DNA of 64,000 nucleotides, taken from positions 124,001-188,000 of the forward strand of contig CAKAKS010000198.1 of assembly GCA_916700875.1 (NCBI GenBank). The letters are read 5' to 3'. The stretch's first letter is position 1; each line of letters starts with the position of its first letter. The notes under the pieces are model-generated. The model did not search any database, was not told the origin of the DNA, and saw nothing but the letters and a program-made list of their open reading frames with translations. The position numbers and the translations under genes were made by a program. Positions 1-10,696 of this stretch are shown in pieces. Source of the stretch: Sebastes aleutianus (taxonomy: Eukaryota; Chordata; Actinopteri; Perciformes; Sebastidae).

Positions 1-315
1 ATATTAGTTTGTATTGTTTACGATGCCATTGGTAAATGTGGTATTTTGTTAACTTGCCACACAAAAAGTACAAGCGGCATGTGTCTTTTTGTGTGCTGCA
101 TTCAAATGGAGTGGAACCCACCCAGCCCTTACCTGTGCAGCCGTTTCCCGCTAACAGCTCTTTGATGCTGTTGGTGATTACCATAACTACACCTTGTCTA
201 GTAACACAAGCGGAAGGATTTTAATTGTGTAGTAAATATATTTGTGATAAACTAATTATATAAGTAAATGAATGACAGATATTTTAAAATTTTATAACAT
301 ATTATAGTTCAGCCC
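1..315. other. AT-rich flank, no gene seen
   Basis: No coding signal, RNA gene or clear repeat was recognised. The short open frame at 36-224 has no family resemblance. Confidence 0.5.
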
Positions 316-475
316 GTTTTACAAGAAAAGGCATATGAATGCCACGATAATGCGCAAGGCATGCAATAAGAATGCCTTTCTTGCTTCTCATTTGTACGCT
401 TTGTGACAATGTGCAATGTCAATGCATCCGTGTCAGTATGCTAGAGTTCAGAGCTAGTGACGTAGAATAAAAAGT
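316..475 (+). mobile_element. DNA-transposon (MITE) end fragment
   Basis: The stretch contains a degenerate AAGGCATATGAATGCCACG, followed further on by a GTGACGTAG motif. Both resemble the element at 61494-61768, which has GGCGTATGAATGACACG and GTGACGTAG. The match stops near 475, where a different repeat begins, so this looks like one end of an element interrupted by a later insertion. The family resemblance is seen directly; the superfamily is not known. Confidence 0.45.
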
Positions 476-497
476 ATTGTATTGTTTTAATCAATAC

Positions 498-1125
498 ATA
501 CCATAGACTGTAGCCTATACAAGAAGTGGACGTAGTCACCGATTGGTTTGTGGACTGCTGTTTTGAAGCCTCGAGTTCGGCATTTTGGCCGTCACCATCT
601 TGTTTATTTGCAACCAGAAGTGACACGAGAGGGTGGAGCTAAGTACAACCGAACGCTGAATAAGACATTTTTAAGCATCCAAAAAGTTTAAAATTAACTT
701 TCATGAACTGAAAACACACTGTGAAAGGGTTAAAGTTGTAAGACGAAAACACGGGCAACTCCCAAACCGGACAACACCGTGGTAGCGACCTGTCAATCAA
801 AGGTAGCCACGCCCTAAAGTATCCCCTGCTTTATGGTCTATCTGACTCTAAATGGGACCATAATTTACTAAATGAACATCATGCTGTATTGAAGAAGACT
901 TGAAACTAGCGATTGAGACCATAAACTCATGTTTACAATGTTTACTGAGGTAATAAATCAAGTGAGAAGTAGGCTCATTTTCTCATTGACTTCTATACAA
1001 TCAGACTTCTTTTAGCAACCAGAGGAGTCGCCCCCTGCTGGCTGTTAGAAAGAATGCAGGTTTAAGGCACTTCAGCATTGGCTTCACTTCTCAGACCCGG
1101 ATGTAGCCCACTGATACAGACCTCA
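498..1125. repeat. Percomorph interspersed repeat, about 0.63 kb
   Basis: The block begins near CATAGACTGTAGCC and runs to the CACTTCTCAGACCCGGATGT region. I recall closely similar sequence as a very abundant non-coding repeat in percomorph genomes, usually read on the opposite strand. That recollection was not checked. It carries no long reading frame. Confidence 0.5.
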
Positions 1126-2283
1126 AGCACAAACAGAATTAGCTGCCTTACTATATCCACTGCAGGCTTAACAAAATCCTAAAATGTCATTTTCAGTTTT
1201 GCAGTAAGTTTTGGACAATGAGCCCGAAAACTCTGAGATCAGTTCATTTGTTTGTCTGTTTTGGTTCCCAATGTGAAATATAGTGTAGATAGAGAAATAA
1301 TAATAATATTGTACTAAAGTGCCGGATTGTAATGCCCATTCATTTGTTTGTGGAGCGCTTTGGCTTCAACCGAAACAAAAACAGCACGAAGCTCCGGAGC
1401 AAAATTCTCTTTTTGATTTAATTTTCCACCTCATTACAACACAAACACATCAACATTATTAATGGAATTAATTATAACACGACACAACCTGTTTTGTTGT
1501 TCCAACTGTATCACATCATTATCAGTATGGTGGTACAGGGAAGCAACCTGTTCAGTGTTTACTGACCCAGGGGCGCAGCGGTACACAGGATATGAATGCT
1601 TTCACTCTCATTAATCCAGACTCTAATTGTTTGTTTTGCTGAATGCAAATGCAGTTAATTAAACACACGACATCTAACCTGAGAAACAGACTGCAGGCAA
1701 AACTAACAGACAAGGACAGTCTGATCACTGACTTAATTTTCACATTAGAATTCTAATAATCATGTTTAGTAAAATAAAGATTAACAAGCCGATCTTATCA
1801 GCTGATGTTGGTCATTAGCGTTGATAGATATGCAAAAAGACACTGCAGAGCATTAAAGTTGTTATATTTATGCATATTTGATTAAATGTATTTTGTTTGT
1901 ATGTGTTAGATTTTTTTTTCTTATCATTAAAATAGTTTTAATTTCATGGATTTTTTTTTCTGTTCAAAATATTGAAATATCATAAAATATTGTATATTTC
2001 TTGATATTTGTACTTATTGTTCTATAGTTTTTCTAAAAGAGAAATACATGTTGAAATGAATTATTAACCATGAGTTGAGCTGTAATCCTCTCCTCCTCCC
2101 TCCCTCCCTCCCTCCATCCCTGCTTGTTGTTTGACAGCTGCATGTCCGGTCCGGACTCTTCTTGGGGGAGTGTTTCTGACGCTTGGCTGATTTTCAATAA
2201 GCCGCTGACAGAGACTCACACCCTCGCTCTGTGTCCATTGTCCATTTTTATTAACATTTAACACGTGTTGTGCCACTCCACAA
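1126..2283. other. Intergenic, no gene seen
   Basis: AT-rich sequence with T-runs near 1911-1960 and a pyrimidine CTCC/CCCT simple repeat at about 2085-2115. The GC-richer stretch at 2120-2240 next to that repeat could be promoter or 5' UTR sequence of the downstream fgfbp3 gene, but no splice donor or TATA box was pinned down, so this is only a suggestion. Confidence 0.35.
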
Positions 2284-2400
2284 CCCCGGTCTCACAGGAA
2301 GGCGTGTAACAAGCACGACATTACACGGACAGTCCGCATGTCATGAGGACGCATTTTAGGCTTTTCATGTGTCATTTTTATGCCACGCAACAAAACTGGT
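2284..2400 (+). mobile_element. MITE end fragment (GTCTCACAGGAAGGCGT)
   Basis: GGTCTCACAGGAAGGCGTGT matches the terminal pattern of the 61494-61768 element (GGTCTCAC then GGCGTAT). Downstream CATGTGTCATTTTTATGCC also fits the family. Only one end is recognisable. Confidence 0.45.
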
Positions 2401-2577
2401 TGGGTTGAGTTGCATTGTGGGACATGTAAGATCCAGTGTTTTGGGAGCTTGATTATACTTGGGACTAAAAAGTAAGATATCTCGGACTCTGCTGTCGGCA
2501 TAGCTCAAGGGATGGCACTGTCGGGACCCACTATCGTCTATGTTTTATACAAATATTAACCGTCCTCAGAGGAATGA

Positions 2578-2880
2578 AGGCTAGTGAGTTTGGTGATAAT
2601 CTGATTTTTCCTCGAGCACCACCATGATGTTGACATTAGTGGTTTTCGAGTGAAATTTCTTGACAACTAATGGGTGGATTGCCATGGACTTTGGTACAGC
2701 TATTCAGGACCCCCTCAAAATGAATTTGAATGTCTTTGGTGATCCCTTCATTTTACCTCATCAACAGCTGATAACAAATTTAATTTGTCTTTGGTTTATG
2801 ATCAAATACCTGCAAACACTGATGATCTTCTCATCAATCTCAGCTGTGCTTTGTGTTTAGTATTAAATTGGCATGCTAAC
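2578..2880 (+). repeat. Abundant fish repeat, 'GGATTGCCATGGA' family
   Basis: Phrases such as GGGTGGATTGCCATGGACTT, TTTGGTGATCCC and AAATACCTGCAAA recur in diverged form at 39357-39770, so the relationship is visible within the window. It ends in GGCATGCTAACACGCTGAAG, which relates to the GCATGCTAACA-rich segment at 14985-15190. I recall this as a common percomorph repeat with internal tandem structure. The 66-codon frame inside it is incidental. Confidence 0.55.
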
Positions 2881-3317
2881 ACGCTGAAGTCTGTTTTTAA
2901 AACAGAGCTTTTGCACAAGAAGAAACATCAAGATTAGAAAATAAAAAACTAATTTAGCCATGTTTGACCAATAAAAGTCTCTAAAAGGAACTGACAGAAA
3001 CACATAGTTAGCAAATAGCTGCTTATTTCCACATTCAGCAAAGAGAGTACTATGATCTGATTGGAGTGGTGTTTGTGTCCACCTGATAAATCCCATATTC
3101 ACTGTCCTTTTAGCTCTGTTTTTGGTCTCCACCAACTGCTGGTAGCCATAGGCAGATAGTGTTCATGGGTTTTTCTTTGCAACAAAAAACTTAGATCTAG
3201 AAGAGGCTAAAACATCAACTTTCAAAGCAAATCTCAAATTAAACACAGGTGCTTCAGAAAATAAATTGGCCTCCATATTTTCTCTTTTTTTTACTGTGTC
3301 CAAATGTCTCCTCCCAG
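2881..3317 (+). promoter_or_regulatory. 5' flank of fgfbp3, ending in a splice acceptor
   Basis: No TATA box or obvious promoter was found. The last 40 bases form a pyrimidine tract ending in CTCCCAG at 3311-3317, directly followed by CCACCATGAG. That is a good 3' splice site, so the first coding exon is probably preceded by a non-coding 5' exon further upstream. The acceptor is seen; the upstream exon is inferred and not located. Confidence 0.45.
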
Positions 3318-3322
3318 CCACC

Positions 3323-5687
3323 ATGAGTGTCCTGCCGTGCAGTTTCCTCTTCGTCCTCTTCCTCTGCCTCCCCGTCCTCACCGAGGCCAAGCGGCAACCC
3401 GGCGAGGCGAAACCCGACAAACCCCGCACGCCTCCGCCGTCCCCCCAACCGGCCAAGAGACCTAGAAATCGCTCGGTGCCCGGCTCTGGAGAGCTCACCA
3501 CCAAGGAGGGCCATAGCTGCACCTGGCAGACGTCTGGTGAAGGCCTGGTGAGCCTGCTGGTCAACTGCAGCACCGAGACACTGGGAGACCCGCTGAGGTG
3601 AGGGAAGCATTAACAGTAATATCTCACCTGACTTGACTCTTGGAAGGCTTTGATAGCACAATAACGTAATTCACCTTTAGTGCCCTTGAATTCATGTTGC
3701 CTATAAAACTGACTAAAGCCTCATTCTAATTTAAAGTCATTTTCAGTCATTTAAATATTTCAGGGGGAAACTTGTGAGAAGTGAGAAGGACACTCCAAAC
3801 TGGAGCTTATTATTCAAATCCCTCCTGTGCTGAGTAGTTTAATTCAGGACTGTCTAATGGGGAACATTTGATACATATTTATGATTTAGACAAAACAGCT
3901 GAGTCGGTACAAGTTGGACAGTTTGTTCGAGTTTGACGCTAGCGGGAAGATTAAGTCATACAGTGTGTGATTAAGGATTTTACTTTTCAGGGCAGTCTTT
4001 GTCTTAGTAAAACTCAAATATGTCTGACACACTTGGACACCAGAGACCAGGCTCACATCCTCCATGTGGTTAGACTGGCTGTGCAGCGCAACAGGGACAT
4101 GACCCAAAGGCAGACTGAGGAGGCTGCAGGGTGACTTCAGTGATTTTATTGGTGAAATAGCACACAGGTAGGCAGACGGGCAGGTACACAGGTCCAGATA
4201 AACATACAGAAAATAGACACAACACAACACGAAGCATGAAGCAAGAAAGCAACTAGGATGAACCGACAATGTGCTGGTTAAATATGTGGAGGACTGATTA
4301 GGAGAGTGAGGACAGGTGAGCAGGAGGGCGGGGACAGTCAGGTAACTGCAGGGCTGATTAGGAAAGTGGAAACAGGTGAGTCAATCAAGTGATAAGGAAA
4401 GGAGGGAAAGTCCAGGGGCATCCGGTGGATGGATGGAAAATGGCGATGAAGCGGCCTGGGGAGGAAGGACAGAGAGACAGACTGTGACACACTTGAAAAT
4501 CAGGGTTCAATGCAGTTCTCATTGTTTCCTTGAAGGTTTTGAACATCATGACCAAAATCCATTCTTTTTAACATCTTTGACTGCATTTTTACAGGAGTGT
4601 TTTTGCTAAAGTAGAAAGAAAGGGAATATTTTTTTTAGCTGTACCTACTCAAACTGGTGACACCCTACCACAGTGTTGCCTTTTACTATTAGAGGATGAT
4701 GTTGCAATTACAGATTCAGAGAAAAGGTGTGTTAGTGATCCCTAAATAGTCATAGCATTTGTTGTCCGTTAATTGATGCCCATAGCACACACCAGAGGAG
4801 ACAAAATTGCCTCCTTCAAAGCTGTTAAGTAAGAATGACTGAGCTAATTTTTTGTTAATCCTTTTTAATATGCAAGAAGACGATTAAGTTTTGTGCTTGT
4901 CAAGACACAGGTGTGCTATAAACGATAAGAAACATCTAACACAAAGTCCCAGGTGGTTTGTCTGAAAGTCATTTAAAGAACTTACCAAAACTCATTAAGT
5001 GGATTGCTTCTTTCATTAAGGAATGTCAAATTCTTCATTATTATTAACTGTTTTATTGTCAATTAAAGACAAAAGTCAGATAGACGGCGACAGAAAAAAG
5101 GGGGAAATATTGGAAGAGAAGTTTCAATCCTTGCATGTATTTTGGTCAATTACAACATTTATGTACTCCTCTCTTGTGTACCAATTTGTTGCTTTTTTCC
5201 ACTCTGGCTTTCTCCTTTTCTTTCCTGACCTCTATACTTCCGCTTCTCCTCCAGATATTGGTGTCGTTACGCCGGTAAACCAGACCTCTGCCAGGCCTAC
5301 GGGGTGAAGTCCAGCCAGTACTGGAAGCAGCTGGTGGGCAAGCTGAAGAAGAGGCAGAACGCCTGCGAAGGAGAGAAAGTCCTGAAGGCTAAAACCTGCA
5401 AGAAGGCTCCCGCCGAGGCCCACATGAAGCTCGCCCAACGCAGTGGCGAGGAGGAGAGGAAGGGGGGGAAGAAGAGAGGACCGCCGGCCAGCAAGAGCTC
5501 AGACGGAGGGAAGGCAGAGAGGAGGAAGAAGAAAGAGGAGGAGGAAGAGGAGAAGAAGAAGAAAGAGGAGGATTGGACTGGGTTTGACGAGGAAGGAGTG
5601 GTGAACGACATGGAGCCGGTGCAGAGCTACTGCAGCGAGGGATGGCACTCCGTCTGCTCGTTCTTTGTCAAGTTTTTTGAGGGTTGA
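3323..5687 (+). CDS. fgfbp3: Fibroblast growth factor binding protein (FGFBP3-like), two coding exons
   Basis: This gene encodes a secreted carrier that, by family knowledge, binds FGFs, releases them from matrix heparan sulfate and so raises signalling. Coding exons are 3323-3597 and 5255-5687, joined AG|GTGAG to TCCTCCAG|A in phase 2, giving 235 residues. Residues 1-22 form a hydrophobic signal peptide. The mature protein has eight cysteines (66, 82, 95, 104, 129, 140, 218, 226). The family block is clear: Y93-W-C95, PDLCQAYG at 101-108, YWKQL at 114-118 and a C-terminal YCSEGWHSVCSFF at 217-229. A proline-rich linker (about 31-48) and a Lys/Glu-rich, likely disordered tract (about 158-198) flank the core. 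Possible N-glycosylation sites are N49-R-S and N81-C-S. The start was chosen for its GCCACCATG context and the signal peptide; an in-frame ATG at 3266 lies before the acceptor. The fgfbp3 assignment over fgfbp1/2 rests on linkage with ppp1r3c and the C-terminus. No frameshift is present. Confidence 0.9.
3598..5254 (+). other. fgfbp3 intron (phase 2, about 1.66 kb)
   Basis: The donor is AG|GTGAGG at 3596-3603 and the acceptor is a long pyrimidine run ending CTCCTCCAG at 5254. Removing the intron restores arginine 92 and the continuous family motif LR-YWCRYAG. The intron contains an LTR-like insertion at 4080-4489; the remainder shows nothing recognisable. An open frame crossing the acceptor (5023-5307) is an intron artefact. 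Confidence 0.85.
4080..4489 (-). mobile_element. LTR-like sequence (candidate solo LTR) in fgfbp3 intron
   Basis: Read on the minus strand it starts TGTCACAG (from 4489) and ends GCGCTGCACA (at 4080), so it has TG...CA termini. Within it come a TATA-like CATATTTAACC, then about 200 bases later an AATAAA signal (complement of TTTATT near 4144-4149), the order expected of U3-R-U5. Similar architecture occurs at 33460-33760 and 51543-52139. No coding region and no clean target duplication were seen, so solo-LTR status is an inference. Confidence 0.45.
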
Positions 5688-6103
5688 TGGGAAACGATGA
5701 GGAAAATGAAAAGCTCATTTATAATACATGATGCAGCGAGTTCACAATCTGAAAACAACCTGTAGAAAGATGTTTTTTTTATATAGCTAAGGAAACACCA
5801 GGCAGCTTATTTGTATTTTTTTTAAATTTTATTTTATCTTCAACTTTGAACTGCTTAATAGAGTAAAAGTGGAGATTTCAGCCACATTGACTTGGATTTG
5901 GGCGTAAAACAAAACCCTTTTTTAACATGAGCTTCTTCATAAATTATGAACATTTTACAAATGGGACCACCTGGCATCTAATTTGCAATGTTATAGTGGA
6001 GCGACGATTCAAACCTGGCAATCTGAATGATATAGAATCATTAAATCAAACCTATCAACACTGAATGGAAGCCACAATTCATTATAAATGTGCCTCCCAG
6101 TCA

Positions 6104-6147
<44 letters not shown>

Positions 6148-6610
6148 ACATCTGCTGATGTGGAGTGATAATGTATTTTAATGGAGAGAAATGAACCAAT
6201 CTGATTAAATTTGACTCCAGTTTGAGTTAATTGAGAATATTTAGCTTTGTCGTATAAAGTGAGTTGTAGTTTTGCTCTCTAGAAATGTTAAATCAGCTGT
6301 ATAAACTGTGTAATGTTGGAACCTTTTGACTAACAAATAGAAGTGTTTTGTTAGTAGTGTTTTGGTGAACAATCAGTCAATGATCATCACTGATGATGAT
6401 GATGATGGCGATGACAGTGATTACTAGATGAATAGTTTATTTTTGTGATGTGTAACTAATGTTTTCTATAAACTTTGTGTAATTGTTCTGTAAAAACAAC
6501 CTGGTTAATGTTGGATGGGATTTGTGTCAGTTAAGCCCGTCGGCATTTTTTTTATATTCTTAACACTGTTTCTGGAATTCTACAATAAAAAACAAAAAAT
6601 GCTTTAATTG
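5688..6610 (+). other. 3' UTR of fgfbp3 with poly(A) signal
   Basis: About 0.9 kb of AT-rich sequence follows the TGA stop. A canonical AATAAA lies at 6584-6589, so the transcript probably ends near 6600-6615. The UTR includes a CA microsatellite and a short GATGAT run (about 6389-6406). The end is inferred from the signal only. Confidence 0.6.
6104..6145. repeat. (CA)n microsatellite in fgfbp3 3' UTR
   Basis: About 21 uninterrupted CA units, transcribed as part of the inferred 3' UTR. Likely polymorphic. Confidence 0.9.
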
Positions 6611-6754
6611 TTTTCCGGTTCTACCATGTCATTTAAAACACTCACACATTCACCTCAGAGATGCACTTTATTATATACGGATATAATGAGATGATATCTT
6701 GATAATAACAGGATAATAATGTAGTAATACCATGGAATTTACAGAGGTTATAAC

Positions 6755-7415
6755 TAGGACTGTCAGAGTTAACGCGATTATGGCGCGATTATAATGCGAT
6801 TATAATGTGATTATAATGTGATTATAATGCGATAACGCAAACTTGTTTTAACGCCCACTCATTTATGTAATGCATAAATGCCACTTAGTGATTTTTAGGT
6901 TGTAGTGGCTCAGTTTAAAGTTAGAGTGAAGATACTGGCATCATATGAAACTAGAAAACCTAAAGAATCCATTGATGCCAATACTTTGTTGTCGGCAAGG
7001 AGGCTAAATAACGCTCCAAATTTATGTTAAATTTTGGCGAGGAAAAAAATGGCATTGCTATTTTCAAAGGGGTCCCTTGACCTCTGACCTCAAGATATGT
7101 GAATGAAAATGGGTTCTATGGGTACCCACGAGTCTCCCCTTTACAGATATGCCCATTTTATGATAATCACATGCAGTTTTGGGGCAAGTCAAGTCAGCAC
7201 ACTGACACACTGACAGCTGTTGTTGTCTGTTGGGCTGCAGTTTGCCAAGTTATGATTTGAGCATATTTGTTATGCTAAATGCAGTACCTGTGAGGGTTTC
7301 TGGACAATATTTGTCATTGTTTTGTGTTGTTAAATGATTTCAAATAAAATACATTTGCATAAAGCAAGCATATTTGTCCACTCCCGTGTTGATGAGAGTA
7401 TTAAATCAAATCAAA
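6755..7415 (+). mobile_element. hAT-like non-autonomous element, one end present
   Basis: It begins TAGGACTGTCAGAGTTAACG, close to the TAGGGTTGTCAAAGTTAACG at 26739 and to the TAGGGCTGTCA ends I recall for a common fish hAT-type repeat. It then carries an 11-base tandem array (6773-6836), TTTTAACGCCCA, CCCTTGACCTCTGACCTCAA, GGTACCCACGAGTCTCCCC, and fades out near 7415 without an opposite terminus. Part of the interior recurs inverted at 27290-27480. No transposase frame is present. Superfamily assignment is from memory. Confidence 0.55.
6773..6836 (+). repeat. 11-base tandem repeat (G[C/T]GATTATAAT) about 5 copies
   Basis: Units GCGATTATAAT and GTGATTATAAT follow each other within the terminal region of the hAT-like element and grade into GCGATAACGC. 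The second family member at 26739 has only one such unit, so the array expanded in this copy. Confidence 0.75.
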
Positions 7416-8654
7416 TATCTTGGTAATAGTAGGGTTTGGTTTATGTAGGAGGTTTCTGAAAGGGCAAAAAGAGTAAGGGCTCACAGTGATAATTCCTCTA
7501 ATCTGATTATATCAGTGTGATATTCTTTTAATGGTGTTACGTCAGTGCAATAACGTAACAAGCACATACAAATTCCAGTAAATAATCAGTAATTACCAGA
7601 AAAAAACAGCACAAGTTCTGTTTTTTTTTTTTCCCTTTTTTGCACCGAGCCTTCGATCAACCAACCTGTGAACGGGGGATTCAGTCTGGATTCAGGTAAA
7701 CCTTTCAGGCGTAGCCACATTTCAGATATTTCATTGTTCTATCTCATAAAGTTATAAATTATGGATGAGGAGTGGTTGTTCAGACTGACCTTATGTGTCC
7801 TCTCTTCCTGTTTTTTTTCACTTTCAATCTCCCTCTCTCTGTGTCTCACATTAAGTCACCCTTCCTCATCTTTCTGGTAATGTTCCAGTTTGTTGATTGA
7901 TTCACGCCGATGCAGTATTTCAGCATAGTAGTAAAGAACAGAGAATTACAGCGGAAAGAGTAGAAAAGGGAAGGAAATGAAAGGTGAGTGGAGGAGTTAT
8001 AGAACACCACTGTTCCTCCATCTGCAGCACTTTCCTTGTTTTGGTTCTTCCACTGATCTCTGGCTGCATTGTGCTGCTGTAAACTGCTCTGTTGTGCTCT
8101 GTGGAGTGGAAAGAGACAACTTGAACTGCCAGAAAACAAATAAAGAGCTCCCAAGGTTAAGAAAGGCTCCACACAAGACAGATCTATGGGGGATTCATGT
8201 GCCGCACAACTGTAACCTTGAGAGAAACCTCCCACCTTCACAGTAGAGGGAGGTCAGTACCATGTGTTTCTTTAAAAATCCTCCTTTACTGCAACAACAG
8301 GACTGTTCAGTATAGTAAATATACTGCAGAGACACACGTTTTCAGCCTCTAGAGAGCGGAGCATCGTTACTAAAGCAGTAATTGACAGGACAACGTTTTT
8401 AAACGCTTCAAGGTCGGCCGCTGTAATGGGTGCATGTGGGCGATGTTGACCAAGAAAAGAAAATAACAGTATCAGTTGTTTCAGTGAATGCCCCAAAACA
8501 ACATTTACGTTTAAGTGACCAAGACCTCTACCTCTACCAGCTCTAGTGGTGGAGCAAATAGTGTGACCTTTGTTATAGAGCCACAAGACGTCAGGGTGGT
8601 TGGATGGACTTTGACAAGGCAGACCGCTTTTCACTCCATGTTTACTACCAACAG
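7416..8654. other. Intergenic, nothing recognised
   Basis: The stretch has a T-run at about 7620-7632. Open frames of 89-131 codons on both strands at 7846-8246 overlap each other and show no family motif, so no gene is called. Confidence 0.4.
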
Positions 8655-9222
8655 TAGGACTCAGTATCGTTTCAAAAAATTACGATGCCAGTAAATGTTG
8701 ATGCCGATACCAATAAAGTACTTAATTTGATACCCATCATGTGAATGGAAGCTGTGTGTCCCACTGCTAATCGCCGCCACACTGTTTTTATTTAATTTCT
8801 TCTAGACCTGGGCACAAAAAGGATCAATTGCAGGTATTATTTGACTGGAGAAGTCTCGATACTACTCTCCTGGTCCTGGCAGAACCTTGCAGACAGAGGC
8901 AAAGCACAACGCAGGTATAATATGCCATCAAAAAGTGTGCAAGGAACGCCATTCACTGTTTCCAGGCAACAACAACAGTTGCAGCTGTTATCTCATTGGT
9001 TGTGCTTTAAGAGGTCAGGGGCAAATTTGAAATAATTTGAACTTTGAGCGCAGCGCTTTTATGGCAATTTCAAGCGGAGCGCCACGCCAAGGGTAGTGCT
9101 TCCTCCTAGTCGGGCTCCACCGCTCTCCCCATTTGAAAACAGTGGCACAGCCAGCGCAGAACGATTTTATCACTGATCATGTGTGGGCTGCTTTAAGGTA
9201 TTGAGTACCGATACCAGCCCTA
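8655..9222. mobile_element. Probable DNA-transposon relic with 'GTATCGG' ends
   Basis: The right end, read on the minus strand, is GGGCTGGTATCGGTACTCAA; the left end is a decayed CAGTATCGTTTC. A related piece, GGGCCGGGTATCGGTACTTT plus TTTTTGTGCCCAGATCTAG, lies at 36484-36590. I recall this as a frequent fish element. The ends are too diverged for a secure boundary. Confidence 0.4.
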
Positions 9223-10343
9223 ACCAACAGTCAATGATGGTTTCTTTTAAGTATGACTGGATCTTTCCCCAACCTTAACCAAGTAGTTATTATTTGAATC
9301 ATGATGATGAAGGCCCCTCACCAAGCTATTTTACCCCAAACCATGTTTCCCTCCTCCTGACCAAGTTGTTTTGGGCTTTAACTTTATCAATATCACATCA
9401 GATTATGGTTTTATTTTGACGATTTATCTATTTAACTAGTAAGGGACCAAGTACAATATTAAACAATTTTTAACATTTGAATGTGGAAAGCTCGGATGAA
9501 TTAGTCCTCCTGATAATTGTGGCATCAGATGAGTGAATGCTTATGTAAGTTGTTCAGGAGGGCAATAATAAACAGCAAGGGTGATGGTGTTGAAGGGTGT
9601 ATGGTGTGGTGGTTTATGATTTTGGCTCACGTAGGCCTACATACAATTGTACTAATTTGTATGCACTCAACAGCTTTAAAATTTTCAAGTACCACTGTCC
9701 ATTCGGCACACCGTCTACAGAAGGACAAAAAGGCTCCGCAGCTTTAAAAATAGAACATTTAACTTTGCAGTGGAATGAGTCCCAAGGACAGAAAAAAGAG
9801 GGAAGAGCCGGGAATTTGGAGAGCCTGGACACCTCTCAGTGGTTACCATGCCAACAACCCAAGAGGCGGAGTGTGTGTGTGTGTGTGTTATAGTGGGATC
9901 TATGGCAATTTGGCAGGATCTATAGCCTGGAGTAGCCGGCAATTTGTTAAAAGGGGTTGTATGACCCTGTGGGCACAAGTGTGTGTGTGTGTGTGAGAGA
10001 GACACACACACACACATACACGCGCACACGCCCACACAAACTAATCTAAAGAACTTCAGTGTGAACTTGGAGAACTTTTTGTTCAGCTTTAATAGACCTG
10101 GTGATCAGGCATTTCTTCCCGATTCTGCATCCATTCATGTGTCTATTTATCCATTAATTAATCCATTCCTTCATTCATTCATGCGGTCATCCTAAGAACA
10201 TGCTGACATGATAAAGTTACAATTCTGCCATTAGCATCCATACTGCAACAGCATTCATACTATAATAATGTTGAAATATAGTTATTTAAATATTGCTCAA
10301 ATAACAGTTATATGTAACATGGACATCTTAAAAACATTCTTTT
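9223..10343. other. Intergenic with GT/GA/CA microsatellites
   Basis: GT runs lie at about 9870-9889 and 9978-9994. The latter is a compound tract passing from (GT)n through GAGAGA into (CA)n up to about 10035, so it can fold back on itself. Open frames here are built on these repeats. A CCATT/CATT-type simple repeat lies at 10150-10185. Confidence 0.55.
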
Positions 10344-10696
10344 TTTAAAGAGGACCTATTCTGCTTATTTTCAGGTGCATACTTGTATTTTGGGTTTCTA
10401 CTAGAACATGTTTACATGATTTAATGTTTTAAAAAAAAAATGCTTTACTTTTCTCATACTGGCTGCAGCACTTCTGTCTGAAAATGTGTTACTTGGTGAC
10501 ATCACCACGTTACGGAAGAAAAGGCAGGACTTCCATCAAGGTGTTTCTGACAGTTCGGGAGCAGAGTTTCTGTGGGGGAGAGTAGCTCATTTTGGTGTGG
10601 ACTTTGGGATTTGTAACTTTGCAGACCTTTTACATGCACAAACAAACCCTATACAACACACTAATGGAAAGGGAAAAGCACTAGGTCCCCTTTAAA
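10344..10696. mobile_element. MITE with TTTAAAG[A/G]GGACCTA ends, 353 bp
   Basis: The left end is TTTAAAGAGGACCTATTCTG and the right end, read inverted, is TTTAAAGGGGACCTAGTGCT, so both 14-15 base terminal inverted repeats are visible with one or two differences. The interior contains TCAGGTGCATACTTGTATTT, also found in diverged form at 57250-57280. There is no coding capacity; the 69-codon frame inside is incidental. I recall this as an abundant percomorph MITE. Confidence 0.7.

Noticed and set aside
3266..3322. Upstream in-frame ATG for fgfbp3
   Set aside because: It lies in the pyrimidine tract before a splice acceptor; the ATG at 3323 has a strong Kozak context and begins the signal peptide.
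3163..3661. Two minus-strand open frames of 135-136 codons
   Set aside because: They are antisense shadows of the GC-rich fgfbp3 first coding exon; the sense frame has a signal peptide and family motifs.
5023..5307. 94-codon frame before fgfbp3 exon 3
   Set aside because: It is intronic and runs across the acceptor in the wrong frame.
7846..8246. 131-codon minus-strand and 89-codon plus-strand frames
   Set aside because: They overlap each other, with no motif, no splice context and no composition shift.
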